Positions 1-8,900 of a stretch of 32,020 bases of DNA are shown here, piece after piece. The notes under the pieces are model-generated. The model was not told where the DNA came from, did not search any database, and worked only from the letters and a program-made list of their open reading frames with translations. The translations under genes and the position numbers were made by a program. The DNA comes from CAG-791 sp963596015 (GTDB lineage Bacteria; Bacillota; Clostridia; Lachnospirales; Lachnospiraceae). The stretch's first letter is position 1. Every line of letters begins with the position of its first letter. Location: the NCBI GenBank assembly GCA_963596015.1, contig CAVBJS010000029.1, forward strand, positions 1 to 32,020. The letters run 5' to 3'.

Positions 1-240
1 CGATAGGCCCGTATTGTCTGAGCATCCCCGCATCAGGCGGGGATGCGAGTTCGGGCCGGCCATCCGCAGGCGAGAAGCAGATCATAAGCAAAACGGCGCA
101 AAGTGCATGGTGCGAGACATCTGCCGCGCTCCGGTGCATGACCGGGATGCGAGACATCTGCCACGCTCCGGTGCATGACCGGGATGCGAGACATCTGCCG
201 CACTCCGGTGCATGGCCGGGATGCCACAGATGTCTCGCAT
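1..240 (-). repeat. Family 2 long-inverted-repeat element, partial copy at window edge
   Basis: Non-coding. About the first 148 bases match the reverse complement of roughly 29174-29315 with about ten differences counted by eye. The copy includes a perfect hairpin at 22-46 (GCATCCCCGC, 5-nt loop, complementary arm). It is cut by the window start. Its inner end carries a tandem expansion (112-222) and closes with a short inverted piece (ACAGATGTCTCGCAT) at 226-240. The reading frame on the minus strand here is repeat sequence, not a gene. Confidence 0.75.
112..222. repeat. Tandem repeat, 3 x 37 bp
   Basis: Three head-to-tail 37-bp units at 112-148, 149-185 and 186-222 differ at only a few positions. 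Each begins GCGAGACATCTGCC and ends with CCGGTGCATG followed by an ACCGGGAT-like tail. One unit-like sequence lies at each end of the related element at 29170-29425, so this is an amplified terminal repeat. There are no unique spacers, so it is not a CRISPR array. Confidence 0.85.
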
Positions 241-258
241 AACTTCACAGAAAGTTCC

Positions 259-299
259 TTTGCATCATACAATGCAAAATGCTATACTCATCACGTGAT
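259..299. promoter_or_regulatory. Two candidate operators overlapping the fucO promoter
   Basis: A perfect inverted repeat TTTGCAT-6 nt-ATGCAAA (259-278) covers the -35 box and part of the spacer. A perfect 10-bp palindrome ATCACGTGAT (290-299) sits at the expected transcription start. Either could bind a repressor. A further inverted pair, TGATCC...GGATCA, follows in the leader. The regulator is unknown; the AraC-type gene at 1740-2726 is the nearest candidate, although AraC proteins usually prefer direct repeats. Confidence 0.4.
260..288 (+). promoter_or_regulatory. Sigma-A type promoter of the lactaldehyde reductase gene
   Basis: TTGCAT (260-265), a 17-bp spacer and TATACT (283-288). Transcription would start near 295, leaving a leader of about 78 nt before the start codon at 373. 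Confidence 0.7.
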
Positions 300-372
300 C
301 CGTTGTCAGAAAACAGTTGGATCATCTTCTATATTTTAATTAATTTATACTAAATACATGGAGGTTACAGAA

Positions 373-1524
373 ATGGCAAACAGAATCGTACTCAACACCG
401 TTTCCTACCACGGAAAGGGCGCTATCCAGGAGATCCCGGGCATCGCACAGAGAGAGGGTTTTAAGAAAGTTTTCTTATGTTCCGATCCTGATCTGGTTAA
501 ATTCGGTGTTACCGGTAAGGTAACTGCTCTGTTAGAGGAAGCAGGCATTCCTTATACCTTATACTCCGAGATCAAACCCAATCCCACTATCGCCAATGTA
601 CAGACCGGCGTACAGGCTTTCAAGGATGCAGGCGCTGATTCCATCATCGCTGTAGGCGGCGGTTCTTCCATGGATACCGCAAAGGCCATCGGCATCATCA
701 TCAACAACCCGGAATTCGAGGATGTTCGCTCTCTGGAGGGCGTAGCTCCCACTAAGAACCATGCCGTGACCACCATCGCTGTTCCCACCACCGCAGGTAC
801 CGCTGCAGAGGTTACCATCAACTACGTTATCACCGACCCCGAAAAGGTTCGTAAGTTCGTTTGCGTAGATGAGCACGATATCCCTGCATATGCTGTGATC
901 GATCCTGAGATGATGTCCTCCATGCCTAAGGGACTGACCGCTTCCACCGGTATGGATGCGCTGACCCACGCTATTGAAGGTTATACCACCAAGGCAGCCT
1001 GGGAGCTTACCGACATGTTCCACTATGAGGCTATCAAGCTCATCTCCGAGAACCTGCGCGCTGCAGTAAACAATGAGCCCGAAGGCAGAGAAGGTATGGC
1101 ACTTGGTCAGTATATCGCCGGCATGGGCTTCTCCAATGTAGGTCTTGGTATCGACCACGCTATGGCACATACCCTTTCCGCACACTATGACACTCCTCAC
1201 GGCGTAGCCTGCGCTATGTTCCTTCCCATCTCCATGGAGTTCAATAAGGAGTATACCGGCGAGCGTCTTCGCGAAGTAGCAAGAGCTATGGGCGTACAGG
1301 GCGTAGACAGCATGAGCCAGGAAGAGTATCGTCAGGCAGCCATCGATGCTGTTAAGAAGCTTTCCAAGGATGTAGGTATTCCGGAGACTCTTGACAAGAT
1401 CAAGGAAGAGGACTTAGAGCAGCTGGCTGAGGATGCGCTGAACGATGCATGCTATCCCGGCAATCCCCGCGAGGCATCCAAGGAGCAGGTTATCGAGATG
1501 TTCCGCATGCTGATGGTGAAATAA
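373..1524 (+). CDS. fucO: Lactaldehyde reductase (iron-dependent group III alcohol dehydrogenase)
   Basis: This 383-residue protein belongs to the iron-containing alcohol dehydrogenases. It would reduce L-lactaldehyde to (S)-1,2-propanediol with NADH, the redox-balancing last step of anaerobic fucose or rhamnose breakdown. Length and sequence track E. coli FucO throughout. Visible features are the NAD-binding GGGSSMD (residues 95-101), PTTAGTAAEVT (138-148), and the four expected iron ligands D195, H199, H262 and H276, each one position off the FucO numbering. The ATG at 373 is chosen because GGAGGT lies 7 nt upstream; an ATG at 358 overlaps that ribosome binding site. A promoter with two palindromes lies upstream and a strong terminator downstream, so it is a single-gene unit. 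No fucK, fucA or rha genes are in the window. The family assignment is firm; the exact substrate is inferred. Confidence 0.9.
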   Translation: MANRIVLNTVSYHGKGAIQEIPGIAQREGFKKVFLCSDPDLVKFGVTGKVTALLEEAGIPYTLYSEIKPNPTIANVQTGVQAFKDAGADSIIAVGGGSSMDTAKAIGIIINNPEFEDVRSLEGVAPTKNHAVTTIAVPTTAGTAAEVTINYVITDPEKVRKFVCVDEHDIPAYAVIDPEMMSSMPKGLTASTGMDALTHAIEGYTTKAAWELTDMFHYEAIKLISENLRAAVNNEPEGREGMALGQYIAGMGFSNVGLGIDHAMAHTLSAHYDTPHGVACAMFLPISMEFNKEYTGERLREVARAMGVQGVDSMSQEEYRQAAIDAVKKLSKDVGIPETLDKIKEEDLEQLAEDALNDACYPGNPREASKEQVIEMFRMLMVK

Positions 1525-1567
1525 GCTTATATAGTCAGAAACGTGTGCCCATCCGGCGCACGATTAC

Positions 1568-1618
1568 AAAAATGCAGTTGCCAGCGTGTAATAAACGCTG
1601 ACAGCTGCATGTTTTTTT
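1568..1618. terminator. Bidirectional intrinsic terminator between fucO and the AraC gene
   Basis: A stem of about 16 bp (left arm starts ATGCAGTTG, right arm ends CAGCTGCAT, 1572-1610) with one wobble and one mismatch is followed by seven T at 1612-1618. A run of A at 1568-1572 gives a T-run for the opposite strand. It can end both fucO (+) and the converging regulator gene (-), which stops at 1740. I see nothing else in 1619-1739. Confidence 0.8.
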
Positions 1619-1739
1619 GCCCATCTGCTGTGCTCTTATACCTGAAATCCAATACTTACAAGGTGCCATTACAACTTTTTCTGTACCTCTTCCGGCTTTT
1701 CTATCTGCCCCCAATGATCGCAAGGTACAACGTAACTGT

Positions 1740-2726
1740 TTACTGTATCTCTGCCGGCTTCTGGATCCCCCTCTCCTTCCGGTACTCTCTCGGCGTCATG
1801 CCGTATTTTTTCTTAAATATCCTGTAAAAATAGCTGAAATTATTATACCCCACATCCGCAGAGATATCTGTGATGGGAAGACCAGTGGTCTCTAACAGAA
1901 AGGCAGCCAGGTTCAGCCTTTTTTCCTGCATCAGTTCCGTGTACGTCTGGCCTGTCCTTCGCTTGATGATGCGGGAAAGGGTATACAGATCAATGGAAAG
2001 CTGGCCGCACAGATCGGAAAGCTCCCCCTCCCTGTAATGATCCTCGATATGCCCCAGCACCTTCATCATCACTTCATCCTCAAAGCGGTCGCCGCCGATG
2101 GTCAGCTGATCCGTATGCTGCAGCAAGTGCAAAAAGAGAAGTCCCACCGTGGTCTGGTTCAGCTGGCTGGCATTGGGGGTCTCGTTCAGAAGAGCGTAGA
2201 TCAGATTCTCGATAAGATTCTGGATGGGCAGGGCATCTGCCACCTCAAAGTGCAGATAGTCCACGTGGCCGGAGGTACTCTTAAGACAGTCCACCAGAAA
2301 GTCCCGGACCATGGAATTGGCACCTTTTAACATCATCAGGGCGGTATCAAAGAATTCCGGCAGGATCATGAAATTCACCGCGATATCCTTCTCCCCGGCC
2401 GGATCGATCTCCTGGGTCGCATGTTGGTTCATCAGCAGCAGCTCCCCCTGACGCAGGATCACCTCGTTGCCATTGACGATATGTCTGGTCTTACCGGAGA
2501 CCATATAGACCATCTCCACATAATTATGGGTGTGTCGGGGGAAATGGGCGAACCGGGTATGGGGCCGCAGATCGATAAGCTTACCCTGCTCCAACAGCAG
2601 TCCCGCGTCCACCACAGAGGAATTGGCCGCTGCATAAATGGTCTTGTCGATGGTGCCGGTATGCTCCAGGATATAGCGCTCCTCCGGCGTGATCCGGATC
2701 AGCTTTTCATAGATCTCTCTATTCAT
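1740..2726 (-). CDS. AraC-family transcriptional regulator with N-terminal cupin domain
   Basis: A 328-residue regulator. The N-terminal half contains a cupin-like sugar-sensing region (FPRHTHNYVEMVYMVSG and RQGELLLMNQHATQEI, roughly residues 60-110). The C-terminal hundred residues hold the double helix-turn-helix of AraC proteins, with the hallmark DISADVGYNNFSYFYRIFKK and GMTPREYRK near the end. The start at 2726 has a GGAGGAAGAAGG ribosome binding site; the frame is open a little further up to a GTG at 2759. The gene lies between fucO and a sugar isomerase gene and is divergent from the latter, so it probably controls one or both in response to a sugar. The effector is unknown. Family certain, target inferred. 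Confidence 0.9.
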   Translation of the reverse strand: MNREIYEKLIRITPEERYILEHTGTIDKTIYAAANSSVVDAGLLLEQGKLIDLRPHTRFAHFPRHTHNYVEMVYMVSGKTRHIVNGNEVILRQGELLLMNQHATQEIDPAGEKDIAVNFMILPEFFDTALMMLKGANSMVRDFLVDCLKSTSGHVDYLHFEVADALPIQNLIENLIYALLNETPNASQLNQTTVGLLFLHLLQHTDQLTIGGDRFEDEVMMKVLGHIEDHYREGELSDLCGQLSIDLYTLSRIIKRRTGQTYTELMQEKRLNLAAFLLETTGLPITDISADVGYNNFSYFYRIFKKKYGMTPREYRKERGIQKPAEIQ

Positions 2727-2818
2727 TCCTTCTTCCTCCGCCCTTTGTTGAAGTAACACCGTCCATTGTTGAAAATAGTCAAAACAGTTCCTGTCAAATT
2801 GGATATTTCTTCTAAATC

Positions 2819-2847
2819 ATTATACCGTGGCGTGCAAATAAGGTCAA
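2819..2847 (-). promoter_or_regulatory. Promoter of the AraC-family regulator gene
   Basis: Read on the minus strand: TTGACC (2842-2847), 17-bp spacer, perfect TATAAT (2819-2824). It faces away from the isomerase promoter, with only 5 bp between the two -35 boxes. Confidence 0.75.
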
Positions 2848-2852
2848 TGAAT

Positions 2853-2881
2853 TTGCCAACAGCGTGCTGTTTATATACAAA
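2853..2881 (+). promoter_or_regulatory. Candidate promoter of the sugar isomerase gene
   Basis: TTGCCA (2853-2858), 17-bp spacer, TACAAA (2876-2881). An alternative -10, TACAAT at 2890-2895, lacks a good -35, as is common at activator-dependent promoters. The leader to 3019 is about 130 nt, and I see no known riboswitch in it. Confidence 0.4.
2858..2871. promoter_or_regulatory. Palindrome in the divergent promoter region, candidate operator
   Basis: AACAGC-GT-GCTGTT is a perfect 6-bp inverted repeat with a 2-nt centre. It lies between the -35 and -10 boxes of the candidate isomerase promoter and just upstream of the regulator promoter. That is a good place for a shared control site. Binding by the neighbouring regulator is inference. 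Confidence 0.4.
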
Positions 2882-3019
2882 TAAAGTCATACAATAGATG
2901 TATAAGAAGGCATACTCCGTCGCGGATCAAAGGTGCGGTATCTGCAGCATCAAACCAGCTCCGGACGGCTTAAACACCTGCTATGGGGGCAGGAAACTTA
3001 CAAGTAAGGAGGAAATTTT

Positions 3020-4447
3020 ATGTTAGTAAACACAAAGGCAAAGGTCGGCGTATTTTCCATTGCACTGGGTGCTTATCTTCCCCAGTTCCCGCAGCTGGTT
3101 CCGAACTTTGAACAGCAGTATGAAGATTTTAAGAAGACTCTGCCGGATACCGTGGAGATCGTAGACGGCGGTATGGTAACCACCAAAGAGCAGGCTATGG
3201 CAGCCGGTGATCAGTTCCGCGCAGCCGATGTAGACCTGGTCTTCTTACAGCTTTTGACCTATGCTACTTCCTATAATGTACTTCCTGCCATCAGAGACCT
3301 GAATGTACCTGTAGTCTGTGTCAATGTACAGAAGAAGCTGGCACCTGACTATGCTAATACCGATATTCCGATCTGGCTGGGTGATCTGTATGCCTGCGGC
3401 GCTGTAGGCGAGGCTGTGGCTGACTTAGAGCGTGCCGGCAAGAGACATGCGGTCATCACCGGCGTGGTAGAAGGAGGCGATCCGGAGGTAGCTGCCGAGA
3501 TCGCTGACTGGTGCAAGGCTGCACAGGTACGCAGACGTTTCCGTCAGACCAACATCGCACAGATCGGCCGTCCCTATCCCGGCATGATGGATCTGTATAT
3601 CGATGAGACCAACCTGTATAACAGAATGGGCCTGTATACCAAGCAGTTTGACTGGGAAGATATGTGGGCTATCGCCGACAATATCACCGACGAGGATGCC
3701 ATTACCGCCAAGGCACAGGATATCCTTGATACTTTTGAGATCGAGGGCGGTGCTTCCGTCGAGGATCCCGACATCAGAGATATGGCAAAATACGTGGTTG
3801 CCTTTGAGAAATGGGCACAGGACGAAGATCTGGGCATGATCGCTTCCCACTATGCCGGCAAGGCACAGGGCGTTGCAGGCAAGCTGGATTCCATGCTGAT
3901 CCCCGCTTTCTCCATGCTGATCAAGCAGGGCACCGCCTGCGCTGTAGAGGGCGATATGAAGGTTGCTATGGCTATGTCCATCTTAAAGACCATCTCCGGC
4001 ATGGGTCAGCTCTCTGAGATGTACTCCATCGACTTCCCGGAGGATATCTGCATTATCGGCCACTCCGGTTCCGGCGATGCGGACATTTCCCTGGCACACA
4101 AGCCTACCATGAAGATCGTAAAGGTGTTCCACGGCAAAGTAGGCGGCGGCTATCTGACACAGTTCTACCCGCCCACCGGCCCTGTTACTTATCTGGCTAT
4201 CACCCAGGATAAGGATGGTAAGTTTAAGTTCGTGGTAGCGGAAGGTGAGAACCAGCCCGGCCCGATCTTTACCTTTGGCGATACCAACATGCGCACCAAG
4301 TTCTCCATTCCCTGCAGAGAGTTCTGCAACAAGTGGTCCGAGGCAGGCCCTACCCACCACATGGCTGCAGCAGCAGGCAGACATATTGATACACTGTTAA
4401 AGGTTGCTAAGATCATGGATATTCCGGTAGACATCATCTGCAGATAA
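3020..4447 (+). CDS. L-arabinose/L-fucose isomerase family protein, sugar substrate unknown
   Basis: A 475-residue cytoplasmic aldose-ketose isomerase of the L-arabinose/L-fucose isomerase superfamily. The family interconverts an aldose and its ketose using a divalent metal, usually Mn2+. All four metal ligands known for E. coli AraA (E306, E333, H350, H450) have counterparts at nearly the same numbering: E310 in AVEGD, E333 in LSEMYSID, H348 in IGHSGSGD and H446/H447 in GPTHHMAAA. It should therefore be catalytically competent. Overall it is clearly not a close match to classical AraA or FucI, so the substrate cannot be named. The start is set by GTAAGGAGGAAATTTT just before the ATG. It is transcribed divergently from an AraC-type regulator and near a FucO-type reductase. 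Neither a kinase nor an aldolase accompanies it. A 17-bp tandem repeat and a terminator follow. Confidence 0.8.
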   Translation: MLVNTKAKVGVFSIALGAYLPQFPQLVPNFEQQYEDFKKTLPDTVEIVDGGMVTTKEQAMAAGDQFRAADVDLVFLQLLTYATSYNVLPAIRDLNVPVVCVNVQKKLAPDYANTDIPIWLGDLYACGAVGEAVADLERAGKRHAVITGVVEGGDPEVAAEIADWCKAAQVRRRFRQTNIAQIGRPYPGMMDLYIDETNLYNRMGLYTKQFDWEDMWAIADNITDEDAITAKAQDILDTFEIEGGASVEDPDIRDMAKYVVAFEKWAQDEDLGMIASHYAGKAQGVAGKLDSMLIPAFSMLIKQGTACAVEGDMKVAMAMSILKTISGMGQLSEMYSIDFPEDICIIGHSGSGDADISLAHKPTMKIVKVFHGKVGGGYLTQFYPPTGPVTYLAITQDKDGKFKFVVAEGENQPGPIFTFGDTNMRTKFSIPCREFCNKWSEAGPTHHMAAAAGRHIDTLLKVAKIMDIPVDIICR

Positions 4448-4449
4448 AA

Positions 4450-4551
4450 AACTTACTGCCTAAAACAGCTTATTGCATAAAGCAGCTTACTGCATAAAGC
4501 AGCTTACTGCATAAAGCAGCTTACTGCATAAAGCAACTTATTACAAAAACG
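4450..4551. repeat. Tandem repeat, 6 x 17 bp
   Basis: Six 17-bp units (consensus AGCTTACTGCATAAAGC) start at 4450, 4467, 4484, 4501, 4518 and 4535. The middle units are identical or nearly so, the outer ones diverged. Each junction creates the near-palindrome AAGCAGCTT. The array begins 3 nt after the isomerase stop codon and runs into the terminator stem. Confidence 0.9.
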
Positions 4552-4584
4552 GCTCTGTCCATGAAGGACAGAGCCGTTTTTTTT
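4544..4584. terminator. Bidirectional intrinsic terminator between isomerase and pfkA
   Basis: A strong stem ACGGCTCTGTCC / GGACAGAGCCGT (4549-4577, 5-nt loop) is preceded by five A and followed by eight T. It can stop the plus-strand isomerase transcript and the minus-strand pfkA transcript (stop codon at 4597). Confidence 0.9.
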
Positions 4585-4596
4585 ACTTTTTATAAA

Positions 4597-5571
4597 TTAT
4601 CTGGACAGCTTCTGACTTACTTCGAAAGCATATTCCGGAATATCCTTCTTCATAGCCAGTGCTTCCTCGATATCGTAGTCGATGAACTCCCCGTGGCGGT
4701 AGCATACTACGCGATTGGACTTGCCAGCACACAGGATATCTGCTGCATAGGCGCCCATGATGGAAGCATAATATCTGTCCTTGCAGGTCGGAGAACCGCC
4801 GCGCTGCATGTAGCCAAGGATGGTAGCACGGGTCTCGATGCCGGTAGCTGCCTCAATGCGGCGAGCCATGGAAGCGGAATGTCCGATGCCCTCTGCATTG
4901 ATGATAATATGGTGCTTCTTGCCGTACTTACGGCTCTTGATGATATTGTCGATGAGCTTCTGCTCGTCATAATCGTACTTCTCAGGCAGCAGGATATCCT
5001 CTGCGCCGGTAGCCACACCGCACCACAGTGCGATATAACCGGCATTTCTGCCCATTACCTCGATGATGCTGCAGCGCTCATGAGAGGTGGAGGTATCTCT
5101 TACCTTATCGATAGCGGACATGGCTGTGTTGATAGCTGTATCGAAACCGATGGTATATTCGGTGCAGGCAATGTCCAGATCGATGGTGCCGGGAAGGCCT
5201 ACGGTATTGATACCGTTTCTGGCCAGAGCCTGTGCGCCCTTATAGGAACCGTCACCGCCGATGACTACGATGCCGTCAATGCCGTGCTTGCGGCAGATCT
5301 CTGCACCCTTTTCCTGTCCTTCCTTTGTGCGAAACTCCGCGCAGCGGGCTGTTCCTAAGATCGTGCCGCCCCGCTCTATAATATCGGATACGCTGTGCTT
5401 ATCCATATCAATGATCTCTTCGTTCAGCAGTCCCTGATAGCCACGAAGGATGCCCTTTACCTGCAGTCCATCATTTAATGCCTTGCGTACTGTTGCGCGA
5501 ATTGCTGCATTCATACCCGGTGCATCGCCGCCGCTTGTAAGAATACCGATCGTCTTAATTTCTTTTGCCAT
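4597..5571 (-). CDS. pfkA: 6-phosphofructokinase, ATP-dependent
   Basis: A 324-residue glycolytic enzyme phosphorylating fructose 6-phosphate to fructose 1,6-bisphosphate. It contains GILTSGGDAPGMNA (residues 9-22), GGDGSYKGA (105-113, with the glycine pattern of ATP rather than pyrophosphate users), the catalytic motif GTIDLDI (D131 and D133) and EVMGRNAGY. The bacterial consensus at the catalytic motif is TIDND; here Asn is replaced by Leu while both Asp remain. The length is typical. The ATG at 5571 follows a GAAAGGATAAAATC ribosome binding site; the longer frame up to 5625 lacks one. It has its own promoter and a shared terminator, so it forms a single-gene unit. Confidence 0.95.
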   Translation of the reverse strand: MAKEIKTIGILTSGGDAPGMNAAIRATVRKALNDGLQVKGILRGYQGLLNEEIIDMDKHSVSDIIERGGTILGTARCAEFRTKEGQEKGAEICRKHGIDGIVVIGGDGSYKGAQALARNGINTVGLPGTIDLDIACTEYTIGFDTAINTAMSAIDKVRDTSTSHERCSIIEVMGRNAGYIALWCGVATGAEDILLPEKYDYDEQKLIDNIIKSRKYGKKHHIIINAEGIGHSASMARRIEAATGIETRATILGYMQRGGSPTCKDRYYASIMGAYAADILCAGKSNRVVCYRHGEFIDYDIEEALAMKKDIPEYAFEVSQKLSR

Positions 5572-5637
5572 GATTTTATCCTTTCTGCCTGACCTTTGCC
5601 CCACACATTGGACGGGCATCAGCATGAAACTTTTACT

Positions 5638-5666
5638 ATTTTAGCGCAGTATATTTTGATTTGCAA
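5638..5666 (-). promoter_or_regulatory. Promoter of pfkA
   Basis: On the minus strand: TTGCAA (5661-5666), 17-bp spacer, TAAAAT (5638-5643), about 65 nt upstream of the start codon at 5571. Confidence 0.6.
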
Positions 5667-5784
5667 TCATAGGATTGTAAAATATTCCCCCTAAATAAGA
5701 GAATTTTACCCTTTTATATGTCCTTTTTCCTGTTTTTTCCTATTTGCGTATGCAAATTTCGGAATATTGACAACGGCAGGACCG

Positions 5785-5876
5785 GCGTTACGATTCAGAC
5801 ACCGGCCGAATAACAGATTGGCGGAATATGTGACTATGGAAGCCCCGGATCCGGGCGCCGACCACAGGCCCGCCCC
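5785..5876 (+). repeat. Family 3 interspersed repeat, copy A
   Basis: It starts GCGTTACGATTCAGACACCGG and ends with CCGGATCCGGGCGCCGACC then ACAGGCCCGCC. It matches the copy at 24531-24605 at both ends but has an extra middle segment. It lies in the 380-nt gap between pfkA and dnaE, which otherwise holds only the pfkA promoter and AT-rich sequence. No clear dnaE terminator is visible. Confidence 0.6.
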
Positions 5877-5952
5877 TTGTTCGACATCTGAGCAACAACA
5901 GAACCGCTCCTGTTTGGGAACTAAAGATTGCATACGAGAAAGCAGACGTTAT

Positions 5953-8900
5953 CTACACCAGCGTCACATTCTCTTTCCCGAACAGCTCCCCCAGCTGGGT
6001 CAGCAGATCTTCGTCCGCCTGAACCCCCTGTCCCGGCGGCAGTACCTTTTTGGCCTTGGGATTTTCGATATAGATCACCACCTGGTCCCGGCCTCCGTAA
6101 TTGGCCACCAGTTCCAGTAACTGTGCTTCCTTTTGGGCGTAGGTTTCCTTATCAGGAAAGCGGATCCAAAGCTTTTTGGGGATCCGGTCAAAGGGAATGA
6201 TCTTCTGGGCGATCACCCGGCCGTCCTTTTCATCCTCTAAGGACACCCTGCCCTCCACGAAGATCTTGCCGTCTTCCTCGATGAGGTTTCCATACTGCTC
6301 ATAGGTCTTAGGGAAAACGATGACCTCCACGCTGCCGGTAAGATCCTCCACCATGAGGAACGCCATTACCTTATCATTTTTGGTGTACTTTACCTTCTTT
6401 TCAGCCACCAGTCCGCCAATCACCGTCCGCTCTCCGTCCTTGGCCAGGGGCTGGTTGGTCTCTTCCTGCAGCAGGAAATCGCCTGCCCGGTTGGTGACGT
6501 GCTTTTTCCACAGGTCCACATACTCTTCCATGGGATGACCGCTGACATAGATGCCCAGCACCTCTTTTTCAAAAGCCAGCTTCGTGCTCTTATCGAATTC
6601 TCCGATGGGGGGAAGCTGCACCTCAAATTCCTTGCGCTCCTCCTCACCCATGAGATCAAAGAGGGTCATCTGTCCCGCCATATTATCCCGCTGGTTCTTC
6701 TGGATCTCCTCAAAAAGCTGGGCATAGACGCTCATAAGCTGTCGGCGGGTGGCGCCGAAGCTGTCAAAGGCACCAGCCTTTATGAAATTCTCCAGTACCC
6801 GGCGATTCAGCTCCCGCTCATCCCCCTGCATTCTGGTGATAAAATCCTTCAGATCCCGGAAGGGGCCTCTGGCCTTTCTCTCTCTGACCACCGCATCGAT
6901 GACGGGACGTCCCACACCTTTAATGGCTGTCAGGGCATAGCGGATGCTGCCTCTGGCTACGGAAAATCCCGCCTCACTCTCATTGATATCCGGCGGCAGC
7001 AACGGGATGTGCATGCTGCGGCAGGTCAGGATATAGCCTGCCACCTTGGCCGGAAAGTCGATGACTGAGGTCATAAGGGCTGCCATGAATTCGGTGGGAT
7101 AATAATATTTCAGCCACGCTGTCTGGTAGGACACCACCGCATAGCAGGCGGCATGGGATTTATTGAAAGCATACTTGGCAAAATCCATCATGGTATCGTA
7201 GATACCGTTGGCCACCTCCGGAGAAATGCCCTTGGCCACACAGCCGGGTACGCCTTCCTTCTCATTGCCGTAAATAAAGTTCCTGCGCTCCTCCTCCATG
7301 ACATATTGCTTTTTCTTACTCATGGCACGACGCACCAGGTCGCTTCGTCCCATGGTATAGCCGCCTAAGTCCCGCACGATCTGCATGACCTGCTCCTGGT
7401 AGACGATACAGCCGTAGGTGGGCGCCAGGATAGGCTCTAATTCCGGGGTAGCATAGGTGATGGAAGATGCATTTTTCTTACCCTCAATGTACTTGGGGAT
7501 AAAATCCATAGGTCCCGGGCGATACAGGGAAATACCGGCGATAAGGTCCTCCAGGTTTTCCGGCTGCAGTTCCTTCATAAATCCCTGCATACCGCCGGAC
7601 TCCAGCTGGAAAACGCCGTCTGTCTTTCCCGTGGAAATCGCCGCAAAAACCGCTTTGTCATCATAATCGATCTTGTCTATATCAAGGGGTGTTCCCGCCG
7701 GATTCTCCTGCACAGCGCCGGAGATGGCCGGCAGCTCATAGGAAGGGTAGGCCCCCTTGGTCTGCTCCAGAGAGCGGTTTACCAGTTCTACCGCATTCTG
7801 GATCACCGTCAGGGTGCGCAGTCCCAGAAAGTCCATCTTCAAAAGGCCCAGTTCTTCCACGGTAGTCATGGTAAACTGGGTGGTGATGGAGCCGTCGGCA
7901 GCCCTGGAGAGGGGCACGAATTCCTCTGCCGGCCGCTGACAGATCACTACTCCCGCCGCATGGACGGAGGAATGCCTGGGCAGTCCCTCCAGGCGCATAC
8001 TCATATCGATGAGTCTGTGCACTCGCTCATCCTTTTCATAGACACTGCGCATCTCCGGATTCATCTTCAGTGCCTTCTGCAGGGTGATACCCAGCTCCGC
8101 CGGCACCATCTTGGAAATGGAATCCACAAAGGCATAGGGCAGGTCCATGACTCTTCCCACATCCCGCAGCACGCCTTTAGCCGCCAGGGTACCGAAGGTG
8201 ATGATCTGCACCACCTTATCTTTCCCATATTTGCGGGTCACATAGTCGATGACCTCCTGCCTTCGCTCAAAGCAGAAATCCACGTCAATATCGGGCATGG
8301 ATACACGCTCCGGATTCAAGAAACGCTCGAAAAGCAGCTGATACCGGATAGGATCGATGTTAGTGATCTTCAGACAGTAGGATACGATGGAGCCGGCCGC
8401 GGAACCTCTGCCCGGTCCTACACTGATGCCATGCTCTCTGGCATAGTTGATATAATCCCAGACGATCAGGAAATAGTCCACATAGCCCATATCCCGGATA
8501 ACGCCCAGCTCATACTCCAAGCGCCTGCGAAGGGTGCCGTCATCCTCCGGATACCGCTCCTTCATGCCGTCGTCGCAGAGCTTATTTAAATAACTCCAGG
8601 AATCATACCCTTCCGGTACTTCATAATGGGGCAGCTTGGTCTCATGAAAAGTAAATTCCACATGGCAACGGTCGGCGATGGTCTGGGTGTTTTCCACTGC
8701 TTCCAGAGCATAGGGAAATAATTCCTTCATTTCCTTTTCTGTCTTTACATAGAACTGTCCCCCCACATAGCGCATCCGATCCTCATCGGAAAGCTTTTTG
8801 CCCGTCTGGATGCACAGCAATATATCGTGAGCCTCCGCATCCTCCGCGTAGGTATAGTGCACGTCGTTGGTGGCCACCAGGGGAATATCCAGCTTCCGGC

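Noticed and set aside
112..240. Possible CRISPR array
   Set aside because: The 37-bp units are directly contiguous with no unique spacers, and no cas genes are in the window.
33..272. Open reading frame of 79 codons on the minus strand with repeated RQMSRIP / VADVSHP peptides
   Set aside because: It is a translation of the 37-bp tandem repeat in the family 2 element and has no ribosome binding site.
559..1200. 213-codon frame antisense to fucO
   Set aside because: It is a shadow of a well-supported gene, with a Cys- and Gly-rich translation typical of antisense frames.
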